Shown: positions 46,472-55,541 of the stretch, in pieces
Layout of the letters: each line of letters starts with the position of its first letter
How positions within the stretch are numbered: position 1 is the stretch's first letter
NCBI GenBank assembly: GCA_004020315.1
Contig: SAQG01000001.1
Coordinates: 372,001 to 436,000 of the forward strand
DNA length: 64,000 bases
Direction of reading: 5' to 3'
Origin: Mesorhizobium sp.
GTDB lineage: Bacteria > Pseudomonadota > Alphaproteobacteria > Rhizobiales > Rhizobiaceae
Translations under genes and position numbers: made by a program
The notes under the pieces: generated by a model
What the model was told of the DNA's origin: nothing
What the model saw: the letters and a program-made list of their open reading frames with translations, nothing else
Databases searched by the model: none

Positions 46472-48841
46472 TCAGGAGCGCGGTCTGGTCTTCTGCGGGT
46501 CGTAATGGGCGAAGCCGACGACGCGCGCCGGCAGCCGCTTGCTGTGGCCATCGAGCTTGCCGATTTCGACCTCGGTGCCGATCGCGGAATGGGTGACGTC
46601 AAGCCTGGCCAACGCGATGTTCTTGTTCAGCACCGGCGAGCGCATGCTCGAGGTGACCTCGCCGATCTGGGCACGGCCGACATGCACGCAATCGCCATGG
46701 CCGACCGCGACATTGGCGTCGATGTCGAGGCCGACCAGCTTCTTCTGCGGGTTTTCCTTGCGCCGGATCAGCGCCTCGCGGCCGATGAAATCGTCGGTCT
46801 TGGTCTTCAGCGGCACGGTGAAACCGATGCCGGCCTCGAACGGATCGGTCTGGTCGGAAAATTCATAGCCGGCAAATATCAGCCCGGCCTCGATGCGCAT
46901 CATGTCGAGCGCCTGCAGCCCCATCGGCTTCAAGCCATGCGGCTGGCCGGCCTCCCAGATGGCGTCGAACACCTTTTCGGCGTCGCGCGGATGGCACCAG
47001 ATCTCGTAGCCGAGTTCGCCGGTGTAGCCGGTGCGCGAGACGACGATCGGAATGCCGCTGCCGCCGCCGATGCGGGCGACGGCGAAACGGAACCATTCCA
47101 GCTCTTCGATCGACGGCTGCAACGGCGAGGTCCAGATGATCTCCTTCAGGATGTCGCGGCTCTTCGGCCCCTGCACGGCGACATTGTGCATCTGGTCGGT
47201 GGAGGACCGCACCAGCACGTTGAGGCCAAGTTTTGTCGCAGTCTCGCGCAGCCATTCGCCGGAAAGATCGTCGCCGCCGACCCAGCGGAAATTGTCCTTG
47301 CCGAGCCTGAGCAGCGTGCCGTCGTCGATCATGCCGCCATGCTCGTAGCACATGGCGGAATAGACCACCTGGCCGACGCCGAGCTTCTTGACGTCGCGGG
47401 TCAGCGTGTATTGCAGCAGCGCTTCGGAATCCGGACCGGTAACCTCGAACTTGCGCAGCGGCGACAGGTCCATGATCACGGCATCCTGCCGGCAAGCCCA
47501 GTATTCGTCGATCGGGCCCTCCTTGGCGAAGGAATTGGCCAGCCAATAGCCCCTGTACTCGACGAAGTTGCGGGTGTGCTTGGCAAAGCTCGAATGAAAA
47601 GCGGTCTCGCGGGTCATTTTCGGTTCCGAATCGGGCGTCATGCGTCTGGCGATCGCTCGCGAGAATTTGTGCCGACCGGAATAGGTCCGCACATGGATGT
47701 CGGTCAGGTTCCAGCCATTGGCCGGCGTCGTGTCGTCGGGGCAGGCGGACGAGACGCAGACGATGTCGGTAAGCGCGCGCAGCAGCACATAGTCGCCCGG
47801 CCGCGACCATGGCTCGTCGGAAACCATCACGCCATGTGCGTCGATCGCCGTGTTGAAGAAGAAGTTGATCGCCATCCAGCCGGCGCGAGGAGTCACACCC
47901 TTATCGGCGAGCGCGCGGTTGAAATTCTCCGAGCAGTTAGGATGACCGGGATAGCCGATGTCGTCGTAATATTTGGCGGCGCAAGCGAGCGCGAACGCAT
48001 CGTGCCGGCCGCAAGTGTCCTGCACCACCTCAACCAGCGGCTCCATGTCCTGGTCGTAATATTTTGAGTGCAGGCCGGGCATCGGATAGCTTGAGCCCAT
48101 CAGTGTGCGGGTCGTCGTCACGTCGAGTGGATGATCACGTCCCTTGTCCAGCTTGCGTGCCGAAAAACACTGGAAGTCGGTGCATTGGCGCCCGTCGACA
48201 TCGATGATCTGCAGATAGTCGCCTGCCCTAACGAAATAGGATTCCGCCGTCGCCGAATGGACGCGCAGGTCGAGCACCGGATCGGCGAGTGGATCGCCCA
48301 ATTGCGACTTCGCCACCGGACGGATCGTCGCGCGGCGGACGATGACGCTGAGCGGCGTTGCCGTGTCGTGGCCGTCGACCAGCATCGGCCCGCCCGGGGC
48401 GGCGATCACCATCGACCCATTGCGGGCGACGGAAAAGCTCTGTTCGGTGCCGGCAGGGGTGGCGCCGCCGAAGAAGCGAACCGCCTTTGGCTGATCGAGT
48501 TGCACCTGCCGTCTCTCCAGCCCTCGTCGCAAGGACGCGAGGCTGTCGTCGCCATCGGCCAGCAGCGCCTTGATGCCGGCGGCGTTGCTGTTCGATTTCT
48601 CTCCGACAATGCCGGCATCAGTCGCGCCGTTCTTGCCCCAAGCCAAAAGCTCGCAGGCTTGGCCGCCTTCGACATTGCGCACGGTGATGGTGTCGCCGGC
48701 CTCGATCTCGATGAGCACCGCGCCGTTGCCTTGAATGGAATAACGTTCCATGCCGGCCGGGAGGCCGATCTGGCCGGGCCGCAGGATAAGGCTCGGCCGG
48801 GGCGGTCCGGCTGCAACGGCGGGGTAGGGCGACTGGCTCAT
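46472..48841 (-). CDS. DUF1989-GcvT fusion protein (predicted folate-dependent enzyme)
   Basis: 789 aa. Residues 35-170 look like a degenerate half copy of DUF1989 (IEAGDTITVRNVEGGQACEL). Residues 200-385 are a full DUF1989/urea-carboxylase-associated domain: VRAGDYLQIIDVDGRQCTDF, DTCGRHDAFALACAAKYYD, HPNCSENFNRAL, SRPGDYVLLRALTDIVCVSS and the SACPDD motif. Residues 410-785 are a GcvT/aminomethyltransferase domain with the folate-type segments VSRTGYTGELGYEIW and LGLQ-like MGLQALDMMRIEAGL. It follows mgdD by 113 nt in the N-methylglutamate operon and may move a one-carbon unit to tetrahydrofolate. Exact reaction unknown. Confidence 0.82.
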   Translation of the reverse strand: MSQSPYPAVAAGPPRPSLILRPGQIGLPAGMERYSIQGNGAVLIEIEAGDTITVRNVEGGQACELLAWGKNGATDAGIVGEKSNSNAAGIKALLADGDDSLASLRRGLERRQVQLDQPKAVRFFGGATPAGTEQSFSVARNGSMVIAAPGGPMLVDGHDTATPLSVIVRRATIRPVAKSQLGDPLADPVLDLRVHSATAESYFVRAGDYLQIIDVDGRQCTDFQCFSARKLDKGRDHPLDVTTTRTLMGSSYPMPGLHSKYYDQDMEPLVEVVQDTCGRHDAFALACAAKYYDDIGYPGHPNCSENFNRALADKGVTPRAGWMAINFFFNTAIDAHGVMVSDEPWSRPGDYVLLRALTDIVCVSSACPDDTTPANGWNLTDIHVRTYSGRHKFSRAIARRMTPDSEPKMTRETAFHSSFAKHTRNFVEYRGYWLANSFAKEGPIDEYWACRQDAVIMDLSPLRKFEVTGPDSEALLQYTLTRDVKKLGVGQVVYSAMCYEHGGMIDDGTLLRLGKDNFRWVGGDDLSGEWLRETATKLGLNVLVRSSTDQMHNVAVQGPKSRDILKEIIWTSPLQPSIEELEWFRFAVARIGGGSGIPIVVSRTGYTGELGYEIWCHPRDAEKVFDAIWEAGQPHGLKPMGLQALDMMRIEAGLIFAGYEFSDQTDPFEAGIGFTVPLKTKTDDFIGREALIRRKENPQKKLVGLDIDANVAVGHGDCVHVGRAQIGEVTSSMRSPVLNKNIALARLDVTHSAIGTEVEIGKLDGHSKRLPARVVGFAHYDPQKTRPRS

Positions 48842-48954
48842 CTCGACCTATGTCTTGAGAAACAAGTTTGCCTGTACGTGAAATTATTTTAGCAGCAAGA
48901 ATAGGCAGCAAGGCCGGAGTTGGCAAGGTGAAGGGGCGCACGCACAAACGCTAC

Positions 48955-49581
48955 TCAAACTTCCGCGGAATGCCCGATGTCGACGCCATACTCGGCCGCC
49001 GCGTCGAGCATCGTGTGCCACAGGCTTTCCGCGAAGGTCGCAAACACCAGAAGGTTGAACACCGCCTGCCCATCCGGCCGGTCATTGCCGCGCCAGAGAT
49101 TGACGCTGGTATGGTCGATCGACGTCGCGGCAGCGGCGCCGATCGGGAACGACGCCGGGTGCAGGTCGAGCGACGACAGCTTGGCCAGCATGGCGCGCGC
49201 CTTCGTTCCCGAGATGCTGATCAGGGCGCGCGCATGCGACTGGTCTGAGAGCGAGGCGGATTGCGAAAACGCCTGGCTCAAAATGTCCATCGCGTGCTTG
49301 CCGCCCTTGGACAGGACGAGGAACTGATCCGGTCCCGACCAGATGAGCGTCACATCCGAAGCGCTGACTGCCTTCGGCACCTCCGGAGCCGCCATGCCGA
49401 AACGGGCCTTGGCGGCGTTTGCCAGTTCCGCCCCTTTGCCGCGCCGCGCCATGATCTGGATCAGGTCGAAATTGCGAATCTCGGTGAGCGAAATGCCCGG
49501 CGCGACTTCGCGCGCGCCACAGGCCCCCACGACAAGCGCATGCTCCAGCGGACTGCGGGGAAGCCACGAAAATTCAGCCAC
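48955..49581 (-). CDS. mgdD: N-methylglutamate dehydrogenase subunit D (sarcosine oxidase gamma-like)
   Basis: 208 aa, SoxG-like. EFSWLPRSPLEHALVVG at the start and SISGTKARAMLAKLSSLDLH in the middle are typical of the family, followed by a GcvT-like fold. GTG 49581 lies inside the end of mgdC (8-nt overlap) with GGAGGGCGTC just before it; an upstream frame start at 49812 is shadow. Small structural subunit of the heterotetramer that oxidises N-methylglutamate. Assigned to Mgd rather than sarcosine oxidase because gmaS and mgsABC precede it. Confidence 0.82.
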   Translation of the reverse strand: MAEFSWLPRSPLEHALVVGACGAREVAPGISLTEIRNFDLIQIMARRGKGAELANAAKARFGMAAPEVPKAVSASDVTLIWSGPDQFLVLSKGGKHAMDILSQAFSQSASLSDQSHARALISISGTKARAMLAKLSSLDLHPASFPIGAAAATSIDHTSVNLWRGNDRPDGQAVFNLLVFATFAESLWHTMLDAAAEYGVDIGHSAEV

Positions 49582-52555
49582 GCTGACGCCCTCCATCCGG
49601 ATCGTAGAAGACGGGATTGCACAGTTCGACATCATAGTTTTCGCCGCGCAGCGGGTCATGCGCATGGACGATCTCGCCGATGCGCTCGCGGCCGCGCTCG
49701 ACAAGCGCCAGCCCGATCCACTGGTCGAGCGTGGGCGAGAAGCAGACGGAGGTGACATAGCCCTGGTCGTTGTCCGGGCCGGGCGTCTCGCCTTTCGGAA
49801 TGATATGCGCACCGGAGCGCAGGCGGCGCGCTCTGTCCGTCGGCTTGATGCCGACCACGACCTGCCGGTCGGGAGCGACTAGCGCCTCGCGTCCGGCCAT
49901 GACGCGGCCGATAAAATCCTTCTTGGTCGACATCATTTTGCCCAAACTGAGATCGGCGGCGGTCGTCGTGCCGTTCAGCTCGGGCCCGGCGACATGGCCT
50001 TTTTCGATGCGCATGACGCCGAGCGCCTCGGTGCCGTAGGGCGTCACGCCGAATTGTTTGCCGGCTAGCATCAGATTGCGCACGAGCGCATCGCCGTAGC
50101 GGGCCGGAACGGAGATCTCGAACGCCATCTCGCCGGAGAACGAAATGCGGAACAGCCGCGCCTTGATGCCGCCGCGAAGGGATACCTCCCGCGCGCCCAT
50201 GAATGGAAACCCCTCGTTCGAAAGGTCCTCAGATTCATCGACGATCTGTTTTAGCAACTCCCGCGCGCTCGGCCCGGCGATCGAGAATTGCGCCCACTGG
50301 TCGGAAACGGAGGTGAGCTGCACGTCGAGTTCCGGAAACAGCACCTGCCGGCAGAATTCGAGATGCTGCATCACCGGCCCGGCCTTGGCAGTCGTGGTGG
50401 TCAGGAAATAATGATCCTCGGCCAGACGCGACGTGGTGCCGTCGTCATAGACCATGCCGTCCTCGCGCAGCATCAGCCCGTAGCGCGCTTTTCCCACAGC
50501 AAGATTGGAGAAGGTGTTGATGTAGACGCGATCGAGGAAGGCGCCGGCATCAGGGCCGTGCACGTCGATTTTGCCGAGCGTCGAGACGTCGCAGAAGCCG
50601 ACGCCGCCGCGCACCGCCTTGACCTCGCGGGTGACCGATTCCAGCCAGTCCTTCTCGCCGGCGCGCGGATACCATTGCGCGCGCTTCCACAGGCCGGTGT
50701 CGACGAACACCGCGCCCTGTTCGGCCGCCCAGTGATGCGACGGCGTCAGCCGCGTCGCATGGAAATTCTCGTCGCGATGATGGCCGGCGAAGGCGCCGAT
50801 GGCGACCGGCACATAGGGCGGGCGATAGATCGTCGTGCCGGTCCCGGGGATGGATTTGCCTGATACCGCCGCCATGATGGCGAGGCCGGCGACGTTCGAG
50901 GTCTTGCCCTGGTCGGTGGCCATGCCGAGCGTCGTGTAGCGTTTCAAATGCTCGACCGATTCAAAACCTTCGCGCTGCGCCAGTTCGATGTCCGCAGCGG
51001 TGACGTCGTGCTGGTAGTCGACAAAGGCTTTCCCTTTGCCGGCAACATGCCAGAGCGGGGCCAACGAAAAGGCTTCGTCATCGGCGACCGACGGCGTGCC
51101 GCGATTGCCATCGCGCCCGGCGCTCTGCGCCGCTGCCGCACCGGCGGCAAACCCCTGGCGCAGGCAGGCGCCGAGCCCAAAAGCGCCGTTGGCGGCACCG
51201 GCGGCCACCATGCCCGGAGGGGCGCCGTCCGGCACGAAGGCCGATATATCGTCCTGCCATTTCGGCCGGCCGCGATGATAGGACGTCAGCCCGACCGCCG
51301 GGTTCCAGCCGCCGGACACGGCAAGCCCGTCCGCTTCGACCTCGGCGCGTGCACCGCCGGCGAGCGCCACGGAGATTTTCCTGACGCCGTCCTTGCCGCC
51401 GTCCACCCCGCTGACGGAACCGTTCAACACGGGAAAGCCGGCTTTGGCGGCGAGCGCGCGATGCGCGGCGGACACATCCGGGCGTGCATCGACGACGGCG
51501 GCGATCTGCAACCCGGCGCCAAGCGCCGTCTCGACCGTGCGCCAGCCATCCTCATTGTTGGTGAACAGCGCGATCCTCTTTGCAGGCGTTGCCGCATAGC
51601 GCGCGACATAGGTCCGCATCGCCGAAGCCATCATCACGCCGGGCGTGTCGTTTCCGGCAAAGACGATCGGCCGTTCGATGGCGCCGGCGGCAACAATCGA
51701 GCGCTTTGCCACGATCCGCCAGAGGCGCTGGCGCACCTGATGTTCGGGCGGGGAGGGCAGGTGATCGTTGACCCGCTCGATGGCGCCATAGGTGCCGCCA
51801 TCATAGACGCCGAACAGCGTCGCGCGGGTCATGATGCGGACATCGGGCAGCGTGGCTAGTTCGGCCAGCGTGCGGGAAATCCATTCGGCCGCCGGCATCC
51901 CGTCGATCGTGCCGCCGTCGGCAAGTAGGCGGCCGCCGAGCGCAAAATCTTCCTCGCACAGGATGACGCGGGCGCCGCTGCGACCGGCGGCAAGTGCTGC
52001 CGCCAGCCCAGCTGGGCCGGAACCGGCGATCAGCACGTCGCAATGCGCCCAGGCCTTGTCGTAATGGTCGGGATCGGCAATGCCCGCCGCGCGGCCGAGC
52101 CCGGCGGCGCGGCGGATCGCCGGCTCGTAGACCGCTTCCCAGAACTTCGCCGGCCACATGAAGGTCTTGTAGTAGAAGCCGGCGACGAAGATCGGCGCGA
52201 ACAGCTGATTCACCGCCATCAGATCGTGGCGCAGCGACGGCCATCGGTTCTGGCTGGCCGCTTCCAGACCGTCATAAAGTTCGGCGGTGGTCGCTTTGGT
52301 GTTAGGCTCGCGCCGCGCGCCCGTGCGCAGCTCGACCAGCGCATTTGGTTCTTCCGAGCCTGATGTCAGGATGCCGCGCGGGCGATGGTATTTGAACGAT
52401 CGGCCGACCAGCTTGACGCCATTGGCGATCAGTGCCGAGGCAAGCGTGTCGCCCTCGAAGCCGGCAAAGGTTTTGCCGTCGAAGCGAAAGTTCAACGGCG
52501 CCGAACGGTCGATGAGACCGCCCGATGCGAGACGATGGGGCTGGCTGGAGATCAC
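49574..52555 (-). CDS. mgdC: N-methylglutamate dehydrogenase subunit C (sarcosine oxidase alpha-like)
   Basis: 993 aa, SoxA-like. An N-terminal 2Fe-2S-fold-like domain (LNFRFDGKTFAGFEGDTLAS) is followed by an FAD/NAD-binding Rossmann domain (DVLIAGSGPAGLAAALAAGR) and, from about residue 600, a GcvT folate domain (TGLWKRAQWYPRAGEKDWLE; then VGFCDVSTLGKIDVHGPDA). It channels the methylene group to tetrahydrofolate and electrons through NAD/FAD sites. 61 nt after mgdB, overlapping mgdD. Confidence 0.88.
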   Translation of the reverse strand: MISSQPHRLASGGLIDRSAPLNFRFDGKTFAGFEGDTLASALIANGVKLVGRSFKYHRPRGILTSGSEEPNALVELRTGARREPNTKATTAELYDGLEAASQNRWPSLRHDLMAVNQLFAPIFVAGFYYKTFMWPAKFWEAVYEPAIRRAAGLGRAAGIADPDHYDKAWAHCDVLIAGSGPAGLAAALAAGRSGARVILCEEDFALGGRLLADGGTIDGMPAAEWISRTLAELATLPDVRIMTRATLFGVYDGGTYGAIERVNDHLPSPPEHQVRQRLWRIVAKRSIVAAGAIERPIVFAGNDTPGVMMASAMRTYVARYAATPAKRIALFTNNEDGWRTVETALGAGLQIAAVVDARPDVSAAHRALAAKAGFPVLNGSVSGVDGGKDGVRKISVALAGGARAEVEADGLAVSGGWNPAVGLTSYHRGRPKWQDDISAFVPDGAPPGMVAAGAANGAFGLGACLRQGFAAGAAAAQSAGRDGNRGTPSVADDEAFSLAPLWHVAGKGKAFVDYQHDVTAADIELAQREGFESVEHLKRYTTLGMATDQGKTSNVAGLAIMAAVSGKSIPGTGTTIYRPPYVPVAIGAFAGHHRDENFHATRLTPSHHWAAEQGAVFVDTGLWKRAQWYPRAGEKDWLESVTREVKAVRGGVGFCDVSTLGKIDVHGPDAGAFLDRVYINTFSNLAVGKARYGLMLREDGMVYDDGTTSRLAEDHYFLTTTTAKAGPVMQHLEFCRQVLFPELDVQLTSVSDQWAQFSIAGPSARELLKQIVDESEDLSNEGFPFMGAREVSLRGGIKARLFRISFSGEMAFEISVPARYGDALVRNLMLAGKQFGVTPYGTEALGVMRIEKGHVAGPELNGTTTAADLSLGKMMSTKKDFIGRVMAGREALVAPDRQVVVGIKPTDRARRLRSGAHIIPKGETPGPDNDQGYVTSVCFSPTLDQWIGLALVERGRERIGEIVHAHDPLRGENYDVELCNPVFYDPDGGRQRG

Positions 52556-52616
52556 GGCTGCCGGCCTTCCATCGCTTCAACCTCATGCACGAGCGCCGCG
52601 CTGCCCTGGACAGAAT

Positions 52617-52892
52617 TCATCTTGCGGCCTGCCTTGCACCAGCACCCGCCGCCGGCTCGACCGAGCAAATCTCATGTGTCAGCGTGTTGCGGGTGATCTT
52701 CAGCCAGGCCCGGCAGCCGCCACCATGGTACCAATGTTCGCTCATTTCGCCGGCAATGTTGTCGCGCAGATAGACGTAGTCGAACACCTCGTCTTCCGAG
52801 GCGCCAGCCGCCGGACGCACCGGCTTGGCGTCGCCCAGACAGGTGAACTCGCCGAGTTCGCGTTCGCCGCAGAAGGGACAGACGATACGCAT
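52617..52892 (-). CDS. mgdB: N-methylglutamate dehydrogenase subunit B (sarcosine oxidase delta-like)
   Basis: 91 aa, SoxD-like zinc protein. The Cys pair in MRIVCPFCGERELGEF, with WYHGGGCRAWLKITRNT, supplies the expected Zn ligands (three Cys and a His). ATG 52892 comes 16 nt after the mgdA stop with GAGGACGG before it; a longer frame into mgdA is not needed. Structural subunit bridging the alpha and beta subunits. Confidence 0.85.
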   Translation of the reverse strand: MRIVCPFCGERELGEFTCLGDAKPVRPAAGASEDEVFDYVYLRDNIAGEMSEHWYHGGGCRAWLKITRNTLTHEICSVEPAAGAGARQAAR

Positions 52893-52908
52893 GTTTTCTG
52901 GGCCGTCC

Positions 52909-54162
52909 TCAGTGCAGGTTCGGTTGGGCGCCGACGCCCTTTTCATCGATCATCGCGCCGCGCCGGAATCGGTCGAGGCGGAACCTGGCAGCCTCTTGGT
53001 GCGGCTCGTCGCGGGCCAGAAGATGGGCAAAGACAAGGCCGGAGCCGGGCGTTGCCTTGAAGCCGCCATAGCACCAGCCGGCATTGAGATAGAGCCCGTC
53101 CACCGGCGTCTTGTCGATGATCGGTGAACCGTCCATCGACATGTCCATGATGCCGCCCCACTGGCGCAAGAGGCGCACGCGGCCGATCATCGGCATCAGC
53201 GCCATGCCGCCCTCGCAGACGTCTTCCATGACCGGCATGTTGCCGCGCTGGGCATAGGAATTGTAGCCGTCTATGTCGCCGCCGAAGACCAGCCCGCCCT
53301 TGTCGGACTGGCTGACGTAGAAATGGCCGGCGCCGAAGGTCATGACGTTGGGGATCAGCGGTTTGATCGCCTCGGAGACGAAGGCCTGCAGCACATGGCT
53401 TTCGATCGGCAGCCGCAGTCCAGCCATCGCCGCGACCCGCGACGAACTGCCGGCGACAGCCATGCCGACCTTGCCGGCGCCGATCTTGCCACGCGATGTC
53501 TCGACCCCCGTCACCTTGCCGTTGGCATCGCGCACGAAGCCTGTCACCTCGCAGTTCTGGATGATGTCGACGCCGAGCGCGCTCGCCGCATGGGCGTAGC
53601 CCCAGACCACGGCGTCGTGGCGCGCCGTGCCGCCACGCCGCTGCAGCAGGCCGCCCTGCACGGGAAAGCGTGCATTGTCGAAGTTCAGGAACGGCATCAT
53701 CTTCCTGACCGCGGCAAGGTCGAGCAGCTCGGCGTCTATGCCGTTGATGCGCATCGTGTTGCCGCGCCGCGCATAGGCGTCGCGCTGCGCATCGGAATGG
53801 TAGAGGTTGATGACGCCGCGCTGGCTGACCATCGTGTTGTAGTTGAGGTCCTGCTCCATGCGCTCCCACAGCTTCATCGACAGCTCGTAGAAGCCGGTGT
53901 TGCCGGGCAGCCCATAATTGGAGCGGATGATAGTGGTGTTGCGGCCGGCATTGCCGGAGCCGATCCAGCCTTTTTCGAGCACGGCGACATTCCTGATGCC
54001 GTATTCGCTGGCCAGGAACCATGCCGTCGCCAGCCCGTGACCGCCGCCGCCGATGATCACCACGTCGTAGCGGGCCTTCGGGCTGGCGTCGCGCCAGGTG
54101 CGCTGCCAGTTTTTGTGGCCGGAAAATGCCGCCCGGGCGAGGGAGAAGATCGAGTATTTCAT
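52909..54162 (-). CDS. mgdA: N-methylglutamate dehydrogenase subunit A (sarcosine oxidase beta-like)
   Basis: 417 aa, SoxB-like flavoprotein. FAD-binding Rossmann motif DVVIIGGGGHGLATAWFLA near residue 35, and GGTARHDAVVWGYA, which carries the His that binds FMN covalently in sarcosine oxidases. This is the amine-oxidising subunit: N-methylglutamate to glutamate and a formaldehyde-level carbon. Follows gmaS by 35 nt. Sarcosine is a possible alternative substrate, but the neighbouring synthase genes favour N-methylglutamate. Confidence 0.87.
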   Translation of the reverse strand: MKYSIFSLARAAFSGHKNWQRTWRDASPKARYDVVIIGGGGHGLATAWFLASEYGIRNVAVLEKGWIGSGNAGRNTTIIRSNYGLPGNTGFYELSMKLWERMEQDLNYNTMVSQRGVINLYHSDAQRDAYARRGNTMRINGIDAELLDLAAVRKMMPFLNFDNARFPVQGGLLQRRGGTARHDAVVWGYAHAASALGVDIIQNCEVTGFVRDANGKVTGVETSRGKIGAGKVGMAVAGSSSRVAAMAGLRLPIESHVLQAFVSEAIKPLIPNVMTFGAGHFYVSQSDKGGLVFGGDIDGYNSYAQRGNMPVMEDVCEGGMALMPMIGRVRLLRQWGGIMDMSMDGSPIIDKTPVDGLYLNAGWCYGGFKATPGSGLVFAHLLARDEPHQEAARFRLDRFRRGAMIDEKGVGAQPNLH

Positions 54163-54197
54163 GAACCTGTTTCGCGCCGGGCGTGAACAATCCCAGA

Positions 54198-55505
54198 TCA
54201 GATGTCGAGCGTGTGGTCACGCTCCCATTGGGTGAAGTGGGAAGCATAGGAATTCCATTCCTGGTGCTTCAGCTTTAGATAAGCCGACGAGAATTCCTCA
54301 CCCAGCGCCGCCTTGAGCGATTTGTTATTGTCGAACTCGCGCAATGCATCGAGCAGGTTGAGCGGCAGCTTCGGCGCGCCCTCAACCGTATGCCCGAACT
54401 GGTACATGTCGATGTCGTAGCGCTTGCCGGGATCGGCCTTCGAGCGGATGCCGTCGAGGCCGGCGGCGATGATGACCGCCTGCAGCAGATAAGGGTTTGC
54501 CGCGCCGTCGGGCAGGCGCAGCTCGAAGCGTCCGGGGCCGGGCACGCGCACCATGTGGGTGCGGTTGTTGCCGGTCCAGGTCACCGAGTTCGGCGCCCAG
54601 GTAGCGCCCGAAATGGTGCGCGGCGCATTGATGCGCTTGTAGGAATTGACCGTCGGGTTGGTGATCGCGGCAAGTGCCGAGGCATGCTTCATGATGCCGC
54701 CGAGAAAATTCTTGCCCTTCGCCGACAGGCCGAGCTCCATGGCGTTGTCGGCAAAGACATTGGTCTTGCCGTCCTTGTCCCACACCGAGATATGGGCATG
54801 GCAGCCATTGCCGGTCAGGCCGGGGAATGGCTTCGGCATGAAGGTGGCGCGCAGGCCGTGCTTTTCGGCAACGGACTTGACCATGAACTTGAAGAAGGAA
54901 TGCTTGTCGGCGGTCGCCAGCGCATCGTCGAAGGCCCAGTTCATCTCGAACTGGCCGTTGGCGTCCTCATGATCGTTCTGGTAGGGCCCCCAGCCGAGTG
55001 CCAGCATATGGTCGCAGATCTCGGCGATGACATCGTAGCGGCGCATCACCGCCTGCTGGTCGTAGCAGGGCTTTGACGCCGTATCGTATTCGTCGGAAAT
55101 CGTCTTGCCGTCCGGCGAGATCAGGAAGAACTCGGCCTCGACGCCGGTCTTGACATGCATGCCGTCGCCCGCCGCCTCGTCAATCAGCCGCCTCAGCGTG
55201 TTGCGCGGCGCCTGCTCGACCGATTTTTCATCCATGATGCAATTGGCAGCAATCCAGGCGACTTCCGGTTTCCACGGCAACTGGATGACCGAATCCGGAT
55301 CCGGCACCGCCAGCATATCGGGATGCGCCGGCGTCAGGTCGAGCCAGGTGGCAAAGCCGGCAAAGCCGGCACCGTCCTTCTGCATGTCGGCGATGGCTTG
55401 CGCCGGCACCAGCTTGGCACGCTGCCCGCCGAACAGGTCGGTGTAGGAAATCATGAAATATTTGACGCCGTTCCCTTTGGCGAAGGCGGCGAGATCGTTC
55501 CCCAT
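54198..55505 (-). CDS. gmaS: Gamma-glutamylmethylamide synthetase (GlnT/GmaS type)
   Basis: 435 aa, glutamine-synthetase fold. Metal and substrate motifs: VEAEFFLISPDG, NDHEDANGQFEMNW, GNGCHAHISVWDKDG, and NNRTHMVRVPGPGRFELRLPD at the ATP/glutamate site. It ligates methylamine to glutamate with ATP. The protein belongs to the rhizobial GlnT group, long called GSIII; with mgsABC directly upstream and mgdABCD downstream, GmaS is the correct functional reading. ATG 55505 follows GAGGAACTATA. Confidence 0.9.
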   Translation of the reverse strand: MGNDLAAFAKGNGVKYFMISYTDLFGGQRAKLVPAQAIADMQKDGAGFAGFATWLDLTPAHPDMLAVPDPDSVIQLPWKPEVAWIAANCIMDEKSVEQAPRNTLRRLIDEAAGDGMHVKTGVEAEFFLISPDGKTISDEYDTASKPCYDQQAVMRRYDVIAEICDHMLALGWGPYQNDHEDANGQFEMNWAFDDALATADKHSFFKFMVKSVAEKHGLRATFMPKPFPGLTGNGCHAHISVWDKDGKTNVFADNAMELGLSAKGKNFLGGIMKHASALAAITNPTVNSYKRINAPRTISGATWAPNSVTWTGNNRTHMVRVPGPGRFELRLPDGAANPYLLQAVIIAAGLDGIRSKADPGKRYDIDMYQFGHTVEGAPKLPLNLLDALREFDNNKSLKAALGEEFSSAYLKLKHQEWNSYASHFTQWERDHTLDI

Positions 55506-55541
55506 TATAGTTCCTCGCTTATTGGTATTTGGTAGTTTTTA

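Noticed and set aside
50948..51859. Antisense frame over mgdC
   Set aside because: Shadow of codon bias; the sense gene is a clear SoxA-like protein.
48955..54162. mgdABCD as heterotetrameric sarcosine oxidase
   Set aside because: Homologous, but gmaS and mgsABC are directly upstream in the same direction, and no glyA or betaine demethylation genes are present.
54198..55505. gmaS as housekeeping glutamine synthetase
   Set aside because: Length and motifs fit the GlnT/GmaS group and the operon is dedicated to methylamine.
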